NCBI GenBank assembly: GCA_019120175.1
Contig: DWVP01000009.1
Coordinates: forward strand, 62,001-126,000
Length of the DNA: 64,000 nucleotides
Source: Candidatus Corynebacterium faecigallinarum
Lineage (GTDB): Bacteria; Actinomycetota; Actinomycetes; Mycobacteriales; Mycobacteriaceae
Direction: 5' to 3'
Below the pieces are notes generated by a model, which saw only the letters and a program-made list of their open reading frames with translations, ran no database searches and was not told the DNA's origin. Numbering within the stretch: position 1 is the stretch's first letter; the number at the start of each line of letters is the position of its first letter. Positions 27,227-36,339 of the stretch are shown one piece after another. A program made the position numbers and the translations under genes.

Positions 27227-28702
27227 ATGCTCATCACCGGACTCGCGCTCGGTGCAGTCCTCGGCTTCGTCATGCAGCGCGGCCGATTCTGCGTCACCGG
27301 CTTCCTGCGCGACATCTTCACCCTCAAGACCTGGCGCGGCTTCACCGCCCTACTCGTGGTCATCGCCGTCCACGCCGTCGGACTCGCTGCCCTGACCAGC
27401 ACCGGCGTGATCAGCCCGGAGGTCAACGACTTCGCCCCGCTGGCCGTCATCGTCGGTGGCCTGCTCTTCGGCCTCGGCATCGTCCTGGCCGGCGGTTGCG
27501 CCTCCGGCACCTGGTACCGCTCGGGTGAGGGCCTGGTCGGCTCCTGGATCGCCCTGGCCATGTACGCGTTGTCGGCCGCGGCGATGAACTACGGCCCGCT
27601 GTCCGGCATGAACGACTGGCTGGGCGGGGTGACCGTCAGCGCGACCACCGTCCCGGAGACCCTCGGGATCAGCCCCTGGTTCTTCGTCGTGGGCATCGTG
27701 GCACTCACCGTGGTGATGGTCCGCCACTTCGTCCTGCGCGACCGCGCGATCCCCACCCCGGCGACGCTGGCCCCGAAGAAGACCGGCCTGGCGCACCTGC
27801 TGACCGAGAAGCCGTGGCACTTCTACGTCACCGGTGCCATCGTCGGTGTGCTCGGTGTCATCGCCTGGCCGTTGTCTGCGGCGACCGGACGCAATTCCGG
27901 TCTCGGCATCACCACCCCCTCGGCAGACCTGGCGACCTGGACCACCACCGGCAGCTCCGACAACTGGAACTGGGGTGTGCTGCTGGTGCTCGGCATCCTC
28001 GTCGGTTCCTACATCGCGGCGAAGGCCTCCGGCGAGTTCCGCGTGCGCGTCCCGGACGGACGCCAGGCCGTGCGCTCCATCGGCGGCGGCGTGCTGATGG
28101 GCGTCGGTGCCGTGTGGGCCGGCGGCTGCACCGTCGGCAACGGCATGGTGCAGACCTCCCTGTTCAGCTACCAGGGCTGGATCGCCCTGCTGGCCATCGC
28201 CCTGGGCGTCGGCCTGGCGGCGAAGATCTGGCTGAAGCCCGACCAGCCCTACAACCCGCAGGACGCACCGGACGCACCGGACGCACCGGCCACGCCGGAT
28301 GCCGACGTGGACGCTGCCACGGACACCGCCGCGGCGCCCCAGGCTCCGGCCACCACCGCAACCAATGCAGCGTCCGGCGTCCTGACGATGACCACCCCGG
28401 TGCTGAACACGGCAACCCTCGGTGCGTCCGGCGCGTCGGGTGCGGACAACGGCGGCCTGACCAGCCTCGGCGACGGGCGCTGGATGATGGACACCCTCGG
28501 CGCGGTGTGCCCGTTCCCGCTGATCGAGGCGAAGGACGCGATCAAGCGCATCGACATCGGCGACGAGCTCGTCATCGAGTTCGACTGCACCCAGGCCACC
28601 GATGCGCTGCCCCGCTGGGCGGCCACCGACGGCCACGAAGTCACCCAGTTCGAGGCCACCGGCGACGCGGGCTGGATCATCTCCGTCAAGCGCGGGACGT
28701 AG
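27227..28702 (+). CDS. Thiosulfate transporter TsuA (YeeE/YedE) fused to a TusA sulfur-carrier domain
   Basis: 491 residues. Residues 1 to about 340 form a YeeE/YedE membrane transporter; the three cysteines known to relay thiosulfate in TsuA appear as C22 (GRFCVTG), C91 (AGGCASGTWYR) and C301 (AGGCTVGNG). A linker with three repeats of an Asp-Ala-Pro unit and an Ala/Thr-rich stretch leads to a TusA domain (about 410–491) with its persulfide cysteine C428 in AVCPFPLIEA. Elsewhere YeeE and TusA-like YeeD are separate, adjacent genes. AGGAGG sits six bases before ATG 27227. The McbR-like site upstream fits induction when sulfur is short. The fusion would hand imported sulfane sulfur straight to the carrier. 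Confidence 0.9.
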   Translation: MLITGLALGAVLGFVMQRGRFCVTGFLRDIFTLKTWRGFTALLVVIAVHAVGLAALTSTGVISPEVNDFAPLAVIVGGLLFGLGIVLAGGCASGTWYRSGEGLVGSWIALAMYALSAAAMNYGPLSGMNDWLGGVTVSATTVPETLGISPWFFVVGIVALTVVMVRHFVLRDRAIPTPATLAPKKTGLAHLLTEKPWHFYVTGAIVGVLGVIAWPLSAATGRNSGLGITTPSADLATWTTTGSSDNWNWGVLLVLGILVGSYIAAKASGEFRVRVPDGRQAVRSIGGGVLMGVGAVWAGGCTVGNGMVQTSLFSYQGWIALLAIALGVGLAAKIWLKPDQPYNPQDAPDAPDAPATPDADVDAATDTAAAPQAPATTATNAASGVLTMTTPVLNTATLGASGASGADNGGLTSLGDGRWMMDTLGAVCPFPLIEAKDAIKRIDIGDELVIEFDCTQATDALPRWAATDGHEVTQFEATGDAGWIISVKRGT

Positions 28703-28789
28703 GCGGCGCAGTCCCCGTAGCAGCCCCTGTGGAAGCCTTTGCCGCACGGCACGGGCGCGTCCAGCCTGCTGACATGGGCACTCACTGTG

Positions 28790-28795
28790 TAGGTT
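28790..28795 (+). promoter_or_regulatory. -10 box TAGGTT of the BrkB-family gene
   Basis: Ends 6 bases before ATG 28802; no ribosome site is present, consistent with a leaderless mRNA. Confidence 0.5.
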
Positions 28796-28801
28796 GAGCA
28801 C

Positions 28802-29944
28802 ATGACTTCCCCGACGACGGCCGAGGACCCCGACGAGCAGACCGGGAAGCTGCCGCCGTCCTGGCGCTACATCCCGGGCCGCGCCATCCGGAGTTTCACC
28901 TCCAACGGGGTCATGGACTTCGCCGCGAGTCTCACCTACCGCGCACTGCTGTCGATCGTCCCTGCCGTCGTGGCGCTGGTGGCGATCGTCAGCATGCTGG
29001 GCTCCAGCGAGGAGGCGGTGACCAGCATGCTCGAGGAGATTCAGGAGGTCACCCCGGACGATGCCTGGGACACCGTCGGGCCGCTGGCGGAGTCGGTGCT
29101 TTCCGTCCCCTCCGCCGGGGTGGGACTTGGTGTCGGCCTGGTGGTCACACTGTGGACGGCGTCGGGGTACGTGCGCACCTTCAGCCGCGCGATGAACGCG
29201 ATCTACGGGGTGGAGGAGGGTCGCGGGGTCATCATGAAGAACGTCCAGATGTACTTGCTGACGGTGTTCCTGCTGCTGCTCCTGGCCCTCGGGGTGATCG
29301 CCTTCAGCTTGTCCACCCCGGTCGCCGAATGGCTGGGGGGACTAATCGGGCTTGCCTCCGCCACGCTGCAGGTGTGGGATGTGGTCCGCTGGATCGTGAT
29401 CTTCGTGGTGATCGTCCTGCTGGTCGGACTGCTGTACCGGGCGACGCCGAACATCCGCCCGCACGGTATGAGCTGGTTCAGTTCCGGCGCGATGCTGGCG
29501 ATCATCGGCATCATCGTGTCCTCGGCGGTGTTCTTCTTCTACGTCGCCAACTTCGGCAACTACAACGCAACCTACGGGGCGCTGGCCAGCGTGATCATCG
29601 CGATGCTGTGGGGGTACATCGTCAACATCCTGCTGCTGGCCGGGGCGGTGCTCGACTGCGAGATCGAGCGCACCCGCCAGCTTCGATCCGGGCTGCCGGC
29701 AGAGGAGAGCCTGCAGTTGGAGGCGCGTGCCACCACCGCCAGCGACAAGCTGGAGGACCAGTTGGCCCGTGATGTGGAGCGCGCCCGCGAGGTGCGCGTC
29801 GCCGCGAGTGAGCTGGACAAGACGGACGAGGTGGTCGTACTGGAGTCGCCGGACATGCCGGCCGCGCCGGAAGCGACGGAGACGTCGGACGCACCGACAG
29901 GTACCGTCGCGCCATCCGGTACTGTCGCGACCTCCCGCGACTAG
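28802..29944 (+). CDS. YihY/BrkB-family membrane protein
   Basis: 380 residues with six predicted helices and the family segments DFAASLTYRALLSIVP, WTASGYVRTFSRAMN and YGALASVIIAMLWGYIVN. Earlier called RNase BN in databases, but the family has no shown RNase activity; the function is unknown. A cytoplasmic, charged tail of about 90 residues follows the last helix. Its TAG stop overlaps the TAG stop of the opposite-strand DedA gene in the shared CTAG at 29941–29944. Confidence 0.88.
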   Translation: MTSPTTAEDPDEQTGKLPPSWRYIPGRAIRSFTSNGVMDFAASLTYRALLSIVPAVVALVAIVSMLGSSEEAVTSMLEEIQEVTPDDAWDTVGPLAESVLSVPSAGVGLGVGLVVTLWTASGYVRTFSRAMNAIYGVEEGRGVIMKNVQMYLLTVFLLLLLALGVIAFSLSTPVAEWLGGLIGLASATLQVWDVVRWIVIFVVIVLLVGLLYRATPNIRPHGMSWFSSGAMLAIIGIIVSSAVFFFYVANFGNYNATYGALASVIIAMLWGYIVNILLLAGAVLDCEIERTRQLRSGLPAEESLQLEARATTASDKLEDQLARDVERAREVRVAASELDKTDEVVVLESPDMPAAPEATETSDAPTGTVAPSGTVATSRD

Positions 29945-30579
29945 CCCCCGCCGTTCGCGACTTTCTGCTTGCGCTTGCGGTCCCGTCGCACCAGGTAGAA
30001 CACGCAGGCGACGACGGCGAGGACCAGCAGCACGTAGAACACCGTCGAATAGCGGTCCATGGTGTCCGACACCACCGTCCAGTTCTCCCCGAGCAGCACT
30101 CCCAGCCAGATCAGCACACCGTTCCACACCCCGGAACCGAGCAGCGTGAGCGCGGAGAACTTCACCACACCCATGCCGTGGATGCCGGCGGGGATGGAGA
30201 TGAGACTGCGTACACCCGGGATGAGGCGTCCGATGAGGATCGAGATCTCACCGAAGCGGGAGAACCAGGTCAGGGCCTTGTCGACGTCGGCGGCGTCGGT
30301 GAGCCAGATCCGGTCGGCGATGGACCGTAACCGCTCGGCACCGATGACCGCGCCGAGCCAGTACAGCAGCCAGGCGCCGACCATCGACCCGGTGGTGGCT
30401 CCGGCGATCGCCGCCCACACGTTGAGCTCCCCCTGGGTCGAGGCGAACCCGGCCATGGGCAGCACGAGTTCGCTCGGGATCGGCGGGAAGACGGTCTCCA
30501 ACAGGATCGCCAGACCCACGCCGACAGTTCCGAAAGTGTCCATCAGGGTGACGGTCCAGTCGGCGAGGGTATCGAACAT
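29941..30579 (-). CDS. DedA-family membrane protein
   Basis: 212 residues; DedA (SNARE-associated/VTT) proteins move phospholipids or undecaprenyl phosphate between membrane leaflets. Visible: ETVFPPIPSELVLPMAG near the N-terminus, WLLYWLGAVIGAERL, and GRLIPGVRSLISIPAG, the re-entrant loop with the conserved arginine and proline, followed by the helix and a basic C-terminus. ATG 30579 gives the normal family length and has GGAG ten bases upstream; the open frame continues to 30900 without similarity. Confidence 0.92.
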   Translation of the reverse strand: MFDTLADWTVTLMDTFGTVGVGLAILLETVFPPIPSELVLPMAGFASTQGELNVWAAIAGATTGSMVGAWLLYWLGAVIGAERLRSIADRIWLTDAADVDKALTWFSRFGEISILIGRLIPGVRSLISIPAGIHGMGVVKFSALTLLGSGVWNGVLIWLGVLLGENWTVVSDTMDRYSTVFYVLLVLAVVACVFYLVRRDRKRKQKVANGGG

Positions 30580-30722
30580 GAGGTGCGGGCTCCAGGGATA
30601 GCGGGGTGGTGGGGGATGGGTGGCGTACGGGCGCTCGGGGTCGGCATGTCGACGGAGCCGACCATGACCACCCCAGGATAGGGCCCCGATCTGGTAGTTC
30701 GCTGTGCCCGAACCATGGCGGC

Positions 30723-30741
30723 GACAACTGCGACAGTTGTC
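30723..30741. promoter_or_regulatory. Perfect 19-bp palindrome, operator candidate
   Basis: GACAACTG-CGA-CAGTTGTC lies midway between the divergent DedA and MpaB-family genes. Perfect 8-base arms suggest a TetR- or GntR-type dimer site; the protein is not identifiable. Confidence 0.5.
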
Positions 30742-30756
30742 ACTGATGGGGGTAAC

Positions 30757-30772
30757 TGTGACCCACATCGCA
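30757..30772. promoter_or_regulatory. GlxR-like site
   Basis: TGTGA-CCCACA-TCGCA differs at one base from the GlxR/CRP consensus TGTGA-N6-TCACA of corynebacteria; located 130 bases before the MpaB-family gene. Confidence 0.4.
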
Positions 30773-30831
30773 AAATTTTCCATATTTGGGTTCGGAACCG
30801 TCATAACTGCGTTAGCCTTTTCCGTAGCAAA

Positions 30832-30844
30832 CATTCCAGGAATG
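30832..30844. promoter_or_regulatory. CATTCC-A-GGAATG palindrome before the MpaB-family gene
   Basis: Perfect 6-base arms; a third half-site GGAATG recurs at 30879–30884 just before the ribosome site. Possible operator or 5'-UTR element. Confidence 0.4.
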
Positions 30845-30902
30845 AGGACGGAGACGCCGAGCAGTGGTGCACTCGCCTGGAATGAACCCAAGGAGGACAA
30901 CC

Positions 30903-32207
30903 ATGAGCTGCCCTTTCAGCGGCGAGACCAGTGAGCTCGACGCAGCACTGCGCGATGCTCCGACGGCAGACGTGGCCACGGAGGCCGCGTCCGAGACGAC
31001 TGCAACACCTGCAGCGACTGCAGCGACTGCGACGTCCAGCAGGACGCAGATGAAGAAGGACCGGAAGAACAGTCGCAACGCAAAGGCCGACCGGCGTGGC
31101 GACAGCTACTTCCACGTGGAGCGCGAGGACGAGGGCTTCTTCGGCCCCGGCTCCATCGCCTGGAAGGTCTGGAGCCACCCCGTCTTCGCCCTCCAGGCAT
31201 TCGCCCGCGCGGTGACCCTCGAGCACCTCGACCCCGATCTCGTCGCCGCCGTCGACGCCTCCGGCCAGGTCTACAAGCGCACCCCGGTGCGCTACGACCG
31301 GACGATGGAGTACTTCTCCGCCGTCCTCACCGCGGACGCCCAGACCATGACGCGGATGTCCGACATCCTCATGAAGGTCCACGACCGCTCCTACGGAGTG
31401 AACCCGGTGACCGGAAACAACTTCGAGGCGAACAACCCGGACTCCCAGATGTGGATCCACGTCACCGCCTGGCACTCGATGCTGTACTGCTACGAGAAGT
31501 TCGGCCCCGGCAAGCTCTCCCGCGACGAGGAGAACGAGTACTGGGCGCAGATGGCGATCTCGGCGTCGTTCCAGCCGATCCGCCAGGAGGATCTGCCGAA
31601 GACCCGTGGTGAGGTCCAGAAGTTCTTCGACGACTGGCGTGAGAAGCTCTCCGCCTCCGAGGCGGCGATCCGCAACGCCGATCACATCCTCGACGGCTTC
31701 GTGACCATCGAGCCGGAGCTGCCGAAGTGGTTCACCCGGGCCGGCCGCCCCCTCCTGCGCTGGAGCATCATCGCCACCTACCCGCGGTGGATGCGTCCGA
31801 TGCTCGGCGTGAAGCAGTCGAAGCTGACGGACTCTCTTTCCATCGCCTTCTGGCGTCCGATCTACAAGGTGCTGGACAGCAACCCGAAGCTCTTCCTCTG
31901 GCTGCTCAAGCGCATCTGCCCGCGTGCGGTGCGGTACATGGAGCCGCTGCTGCTGAATACCCCGGCGAAGACTCCTCGGGTCTACACCCCCGAGGTCGCC
32001 CGCCGGAAGTTCGGCAACCCGCTGACCCCGCTGGAGCAGCGCGAGGAGCTGCTGAAAAAGCGGTATGAGGGCGTGGGGCAGAAGTCATACGACCACAACC
32101 ACACCGACCAGATCCTCGAGTTCGCCAACGCCGACGACCAGGCCGCGACGGAGAAGACCATCAAGGCAGCCGAGGAGTCCATGGCCGAGCTCCGCGTGAC
32201 CGGCTAG
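30903..32207 (+). CDS. MpaB-family (DUF2236) oxygenase-like protein
   Basis: 434 residues. The DUF2236 domain (about residues 75–330) shows FGPGSIAWKVWSHPVF, RSYGVNPVTG and MWIHVTAWHSM, with the histidines thought to bind heme in this family, which includes the MpaB and latex-clearing-type proteins. Substrate unknown; other members act on lipids or polyisoprenes. The first 55 residues are Ala/Thr-rich and polar. ATG 30903 follows AAGGAGG at six bases, a strong site. An unusually long, AT-richer leader with several inverted repeats precedes it, so expression is probably regulated. Confidence 0.85.
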   Translation: MSCPFSGETSELDAALRDAPTADVATEAASETTATPAATAATATSSRTQMKKDRKNSRNAKADRRGDSYFHVEREDEGFFGPGSIAWKVWSHPVFALQAFARAVTLEHLDPDLVAAVDASGQVYKRTPVRYDRTMEYFSAVLTADAQTMTRMSDILMKVHDRSYGVNPVTGNNFEANNPDSQMWIHVTAWHSMLYCYEKFGPGKLSRDEENEYWAQMAISASFQPIRQEDLPKTRGEVQKFFDDWREKLSASEAAIRNADHILDGFVTIEPELPKWFTRAGRPLLRWSIIATYPRWMRPMLGVKQSKLTDSLSIAFWRPIYKVLDSNPKLFLWLLKRICPRAVRYMEPLLLNTPAKTPRVYTPEVARRKFGNPLTPLEQREELLKKRYEGVGQKSYDHNHTDQILEFANADDQAATEKTIKAAEESMAELRVTG

Positions 32208-32280
32208 GTCACCGCCAGGCGCTGCCACCGGTCTCCAGTGGTTACGTGATCCGGTGGCTACCTGGCCCGGCAGGAACAAC

Positions 32281-32350
32281 AACAACCACTCTCGATCGAG
32301 GTTCCGTTGAGCGGAGACGTTCACGGGATTCTCGATCGAAAGTGGTTGTT
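32281..32350. repeat. 20-bp inverted repeat with 30-base spacer
   Basis: Arms 32281–32300 and 32331–32350 pair in 19 of 20 positions (AACAACCACT…TCGATCGAG) and a T-rich stretch follows on the plus strand. It could end the oxygenase transcript, but the 30-base spacer is long for a terminator; a small mobile-element relic is the alternative. The rest of 32208–32551 holds no gene that I can see. Confidence 0.6.
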
Positions 32351-32508
32351 TTCTGCTCTACGGAAGCGCCGCACACGACAAAGCGGCGGACTATCGCACC
32401 TGTGCGCGATCTTCCCTACCAGCTGTAACCTGCTGACTTGCAAGTATCGGTTGGTGGGAATTGCGAAGGTGCGATGGTCCGCCGTTGTGGGCTCGGTAAC
32501 CACCGTCT

Positions 32509-32531
32509 GGGGCGGCCCTTCAGACCGCCCC
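32509..32531 (-). terminator. Hairpin after fadB
   Basis: GGGGCGG/CCGCCCC arms with a nine-base loop, 21 bases past the fadB stop. No T-run follows on the minus strand, so the assignment rests on position and stem strength. Confidence 0.45.
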
Positions 32532-32551
32532 GTCAGTGCCGGCTACCGGTA

Positions 32552-34843
32552 TTAGCCCTTCAGGGACGCGACCGGGGCGAAGCGCTCACCGTACACGGCG
32601 GCGAGCTCCTCGGCGCGGGCCACGAAGCCCTCGACACCGGCGGTCGGGTAGTCCTGACCAGCATCAGCCGGCAGCTGGGCTGCGGCCGGACGGGCGTAGT
32701 TGGTGATGAACTGGCGGGTACCGCCGGTCCAGGCCGGGTAACCGATACCCAGGATGGAGCCGATGTTGGCGTCCGCATCCGAGGTCAGCACGCCCTCGTC
32801 GACACACTTCTGGGTCTCCAGGGCCTCGATGAACAGCATGCGCTCGATCAGGTCGTTCAGGCTCGGGCCCTCGACACCGGCGGAGACGATGGAGTTCAGG
32901 TCGGAACCGGAGGTGGTGGCCTCGCCGTCCGGCACGACGACCGGGGTGATGCCCAGCTTCTCGCGGACCTCACCGCGCAGACCGGACCACAGGCCGGTGC
33001 GCTTGCCGTTCTCGTCGTACTCGTAGAAGCCCTTGCCCTCCAGCTTGCCGGGGCGGTCCAGGTCGTCGAGGAACAGGTCGACCAGGGCGTTGACGCCACC
33101 GTCGTCGATGGTCACGCCAGCGGCCTCGGCGGCGGCAGCGTTCTCGGAACCGATCTTGCGGGCCAGCTTCAGGTTCAGCTCGTCCTGCAGCTGCAGCTGC
33201 GGAGCCGGGTAACCGGCCTGGCGACCGGCGGACTCGATGACGGCCGGGTCGACGCCCTCGACCAGCATGCGCATCGCCTCGTTGAGGACGGTGCCGATGA
33301 CACGCGAGGTGTAGAAGCCGCGGGAGTCGTTGACCACGATCGGGGTCTTGCGGATCTGGCGGGCGAAGTCCAGGCCCTTGGCCAGGGTCTCCGGGCTGGT
33401 CTCGTCACCGGAGATGATCTCGATCAGCGGCATCTTGTCCACCGGGGAGAAGAAGTGCAGGCCGATGAAGTCGCCCTTGCGGTCCACGCCCTCGGCCAGG
33501 CCGGTGATCGGAAGGGTGGAGGTGTTGGAGCCCAGTACGGCGGTCTCCGGGACAGCAGCCTGGATCTCGGCGAAGACCTTGTGCTTGAGCTCGGTGTTCT
33601 CGAAGACGGCCTCGACAACCAGCTCGACGTCGGCCAGGTCGGCGTAGTCTGCGGTGGGCGTGATGCGGCCCAGCAGCTCGGCGGACTTCTCCTCGGTGGT
33701 GCGGCCGCGCTTCAGCGCCTTGGCCTCCAGGCCCTCGGAGTAGGCCTTGCCCTTGGCGGCGTTCTCCTCGGAGATGTCCTTCAGGACGACCTCGATGCCG
33801 GACTTGGCGGCGACGTAGGCGATGCCCGCACCCATCATGCCGGCGCCGATGACGCCGATCTTCTTGAACTGGGTCGTCGGGAACGGGGTGCCGTCCTCCT
33901 GGACCGGGCGGGAGCCGCCACCGTTGCAGTGGTTCAGGTCGAAGAAGAACGCCTGCATCATGTTGGTCGAGGTCGGGCCGGTGACCAGGGAGACGAACCA
34001 GCGGGTCTCCACGGCGGTGGCGTCCTCGAAGCGCTTGAGCTGCGCACCTTCGACAGCAGCCGCAAGGATGGCCTGCGGTGCGGGCATCGGGGCACCCTTG
34101 ATCTGCTTGGTGACGTTGGCCGGGAAGCTGGGCAGCATGGCGGCCAGTGCCGGGGTGGTGGGGGTGCCGCCGGGGATCTTGAAGCCCTTGCGGTCCCACG
34201 GCTGGGACGGCTCCGGCTTGGTTGCGATCCAGGCCTTCGCAGCATCGACCAGCTGGTCGGCCGGGACGATCTCGTCGATCAGGCCGGCGTCCTTGGCGGC
34301 CTCGGTGCTGAACTGCTTACCGGTGGTCAGGACCTTCATCAGGGCGTCCTGGATGCCGAGCATGCGGGTGACACGGGTGACTCCGCCACCGCCGGGCAGC
34401 AGGCCCAGGGTGACCTCGGGCAGGCCGAACTTGGCGCCCTTGACGTCGGAGGCGATGCGGTGGTGGGTCGCCAGGGCGATCTCCAGGCCACCGCCGAGGG
34501 CGGCGCCGTTGAGCGCGGAGACCACGGGAACGCCCAGGGTCTCGATGGTGCGCATGTCGGCCTTCATGCCGTCGATCTGGTCCCTGATGGCTTCGGCATC
34601 GGCCGGGGTGGCCTTGATCATGGACTTGATGTCGCCGCCGGCGAAGAAGGTCTTCTTGGCAGAGGTGATGACGACGCCGGTGACGTCGCCGGCCTCGACA
34701 CCGTCCTTCAGCTTGCCGGCGGTCTCGTGGATGGACGCCCGGAAGGCGTCGTTCATGGTGTTGACCGGGGAGTTCGGGTCGTCGATGGTCAGGGTGACCA
34801 CGCCGTTGTCGTCGGACTCCCAGGCAATGATGTTCTCAGTCAT
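32552..34843 (-). CDS. fadB: Trifunctional-type fatty acid oxidation alpha subunit (enoyl-CoA hydratase / 3-hydroxyacyl-CoA dehydrogenase)
   Basis: 763 residues: crotonase domain (about 1–200, with ALNGAALGGGLEIAL and the glutamates in GLPEVTLGLLPGGGG), NAD-binding domain beginning VIGAGMMGAGIA near residue 330, and the C-terminal dehydrogenase domains with DSRGFYTSRVIG. Performs hydration and dehydrogenation of 2-enoyl-CoA in beta-oxidation. AAGGAGAG lies before ATG 34843, and fadA ends 11 bases upstream, so the pair is an operon that supplies both subunits. Confidence 0.95.
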   Translation of the reverse strand: MTENIIAWESDDNGVVTLTIDDPNSPVNTMNDAFRASIHETAGKLKDGVEAGDVTGVVITSAKKTFFAGGDIKSMIKATPADAEAIRDQIDGMKADMRTIETLGVPVVSALNGAALGGGLEIALATHHRIASDVKGAKFGLPEVTLGLLPGGGGVTRVTRMLGIQDALMKVLTTGKQFSTEAAKDAGLIDEIVPADQLVDAAKAWIATKPEPSQPWDRKGFKIPGGTPTTPALAAMLPSFPANVTKQIKGAPMPAPQAILAAAVEGAQLKRFEDATAVETRWFVSLVTGPTSTNMMQAFFFDLNHCNGGGSRPVQEDGTPFPTTQFKKIGVIGAGMMGAGIAYVAAKSGIEVVLKDISEENAAKGKAYSEGLEAKALKRGRTTEEKSAELLGRITPTADYADLADVELVVEAVFENTELKHKVFAEIQAAVPETAVLGSNTSTLPITGLAEGVDRKGDFIGLHFFSPVDKMPLIEIISGDETSPETLAKGLDFARQIRKTPIVVNDSRGFYTSRVIGTVLNEAMRMLVEGVDPAVIESAGRQAGYPAPQLQLQDELNLKLARKIGSENAAAAEAAGVTIDDGGVNALVDLFLDDLDRPGKLEGKGFYEYDENGKRTGLWSGLRGEVREKLGITPVVVPDGEATTSGSDLNSIVSAGVEGPSLNDLIERMLFIEALETQKCVDEGVLTSDADANIGSILGIGYPAWTGGTRQFITNYARPAAAQLPADAGQDYPTAGVEGFVARAEELAAVYGERFAPVASLKG

Positions 34844-34854
34844 GGTGTCTCTCC

Positions 34855-36081
34855 TTAGACGCGCTCGATGATGGTGGCGACGCCCATACCGGCGGCGACA
34901 CAGAGGGTGATCAGGGCGTAGCGTCCGCCCGAACGGTGCAGCTCTTCGACAGCGGTGCCGGTGATCATCGCACCGGTGGCACCCAGCGGGTGGCCCATGG
35001 CGATCGCACCGCCGTTGATGTTGAGCTTCTCGTCGGGGATGTTCAGCTCGCGCTGTGCGCGCAGCACGACGGAGGAGAAAGCCTCGTTGATCTCCCAGAC
35101 GTCGATGTCCTCAGGCGTCAGACCGGCCTTGGCCAGGGCCGCGCGGGCGGCGGGAGCCGGGGCGGTCAGCATGATCGTCGGCTCGACACCGGTGGTGGCT
35201 GCGGCGACGACGCGGGCGCGCGGGGTCAGTCCGTTCTTGGCGCCGGCGGCCTCGTTGCCGATCAGCAGCAGGGACGCGCCGTCGACGATGCCGGAGGAGT
35301 TGCCGCCGTGGTGCAGGTGGTTGATCTGCTCGACCTGCGGGTACTTGGTCTGTGCGACGGCGTCGAAGCCACCCTGCTCGCCGACGGCGGCGAAGGCGGG
35401 GCGCAGGCCGGCGAGCTTCTCGACGGTGGTGCCGGGGCGGATCGTCTCATCGCGGTCGAGCACGGTCACGCCGTTGCGGTCCTTGACCGGGACGACGGCG
35501 TCGCCGAAGCGGCCCTCTTCCCAGGCGGTGGCGGCACGTTCGTGGGAACGGGCGGCGTAGGCGTCCAACTGCTCGCGGGTGAGACCGTCGAGGGTGGCGA
35601 TGAGGTCAGCCGAGACGCCCTGCGGGATGAAGTCGTTGTAGAAGGAGGTCTCCGGGTCCATGGCCAGGGCACCGCCGTCGGAGCCCATCGGGACACGCGA
35701 CATGGACTCCACACCACCGGCGAGGACGAGGTCCTCGAAGCCGGAGCGGACCTTCATGGCGCCGATGTTCAGGGCGGTCAGGCCGGAGGCGCAGTAGCGG
35801 TTGAGCTGCACGCCGGTGGCGGAGTACGGCAGGCCGGCGTTGAGCGCGGCGGTGCGGGCGATGTCCATGCCCTGGTCACCGAGGGGGGTGACGACACCGG
35901 TGATGATGTCCTCGATGGCGGCGGGGTCGAGCTCGGGGTTGCGCTCGAGGGTCTCGGTGATCAGACCGGAGAGCAGGTCCACCGGCTTCACGGTGTGGAG
36001 ACTGCCGCCGGGCTTGCCCTTGCCACGCGGGGTTCGTAGGGCCTCGTAGATGAAGGCCTCGGGGATGCTGGTGTTCGTCAT
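34855..36081 (-). CDS. fadA: Acetyl-CoA acyltransferase (thiolase), beta-oxidation beta subunit
   Basis: 408 residues. Cleaves 3-ketoacyl-CoA. Thiolase signatures: [12 protein letters not shown] with nucleophile Cys97, [17 protein letters not shown] with the histidine, and the C-terminal CVAAGMG cysteine. Start ATG 36081 is preceded by GAGGAA at five bases; the frame stays open to 36309 but without similarity. First gene of the fadA–fadB operon, with a plausible promoter at 36137–36167. Confidence 0.95.
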   Translation of the reverse strand: MTNTSIPEAFIYEALRTPRGKGKPGGSLHTVKPVDLLSGLITETLERNPELDPAAIEDIITGVVTPLGDQGMDIARTAALNAGLPYSATGVQLNRYCASGLTALNIGAMKVRSGFEDLVLAGGVESMSRVPMGSDGGALAMDPETSFYNDFIPQGVSADLIATLDGLTREQLDAYAARSHERAATAWEEGRFGDAVVPVKDRNGVTVLDRDETIRPGTTVEKLAGLRPAFAAVGEQGGFDAVAQTKYPQVEQINHLHHGGNSSGIVDGASLLLIGNEAAGAKNGLTPRARVVAAATTGVEPTIMLTAPAPAARAALAKAGLTPEDIDVWEINEAFSSVVLRAQRELNIPDEKLNINGGAIAMGHPLGATGAMITGTAVEELHRSGGRYALITLCVAAGMGVATIIERV

Positions 36082-36136
36082 GACGTTCCTCACTTGTCGA
36101 TGAGACGACATCGGGGTGCTACATGTGTCGCCGATC

Positions 36137-36167
36137 ACTATATCTGTAGATGCATTGGGATGTGTCA
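36137..36167 (-). promoter_or_regulatory. fadAB promoter candidate
   Basis: On the minus strand TGACAC and TATAGT are 19 bases apart, and the -10 box lies 56 bases before the fadA start. The remaining part of the 258-base spacer up to mtrP shows only the weak hairpin listed next. Confidence 0.5.
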
Positions 36168-36289
36168 TTGCCGCTGCGGACGCAATGGTGGTGTTGCGCC
36201 GGGGAGCGGGGGATTGGTGTTCTGAACTGCGCTGAATCGGTTGGTAGGAGAGTGTTTCCCAGTGTAACCAGTGCGCGTTCGGGGGTGGC

Positions 36290-36309
36290 GTGCTGCGGGC
36301 GTGCAGCAC
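36290..36309 (-). terminator. Hairpin after mtrP
   Basis: GTGCTGC/GCAGCAC arms with a six-base loop 30 bases beyond the mtrP stop; no T-run. Confidence 0.3.
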
Positions 36310-36339
36310 CCCGTCCTCGCTGGTCGCCGCCGCTGGCTG

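Noticed and set aside
32438..34858. 806-codon plus-strand frame opposite fadB
   Set aside because: Antisense shadow; fadB has complete catalytic motifs and a good ribosome site.
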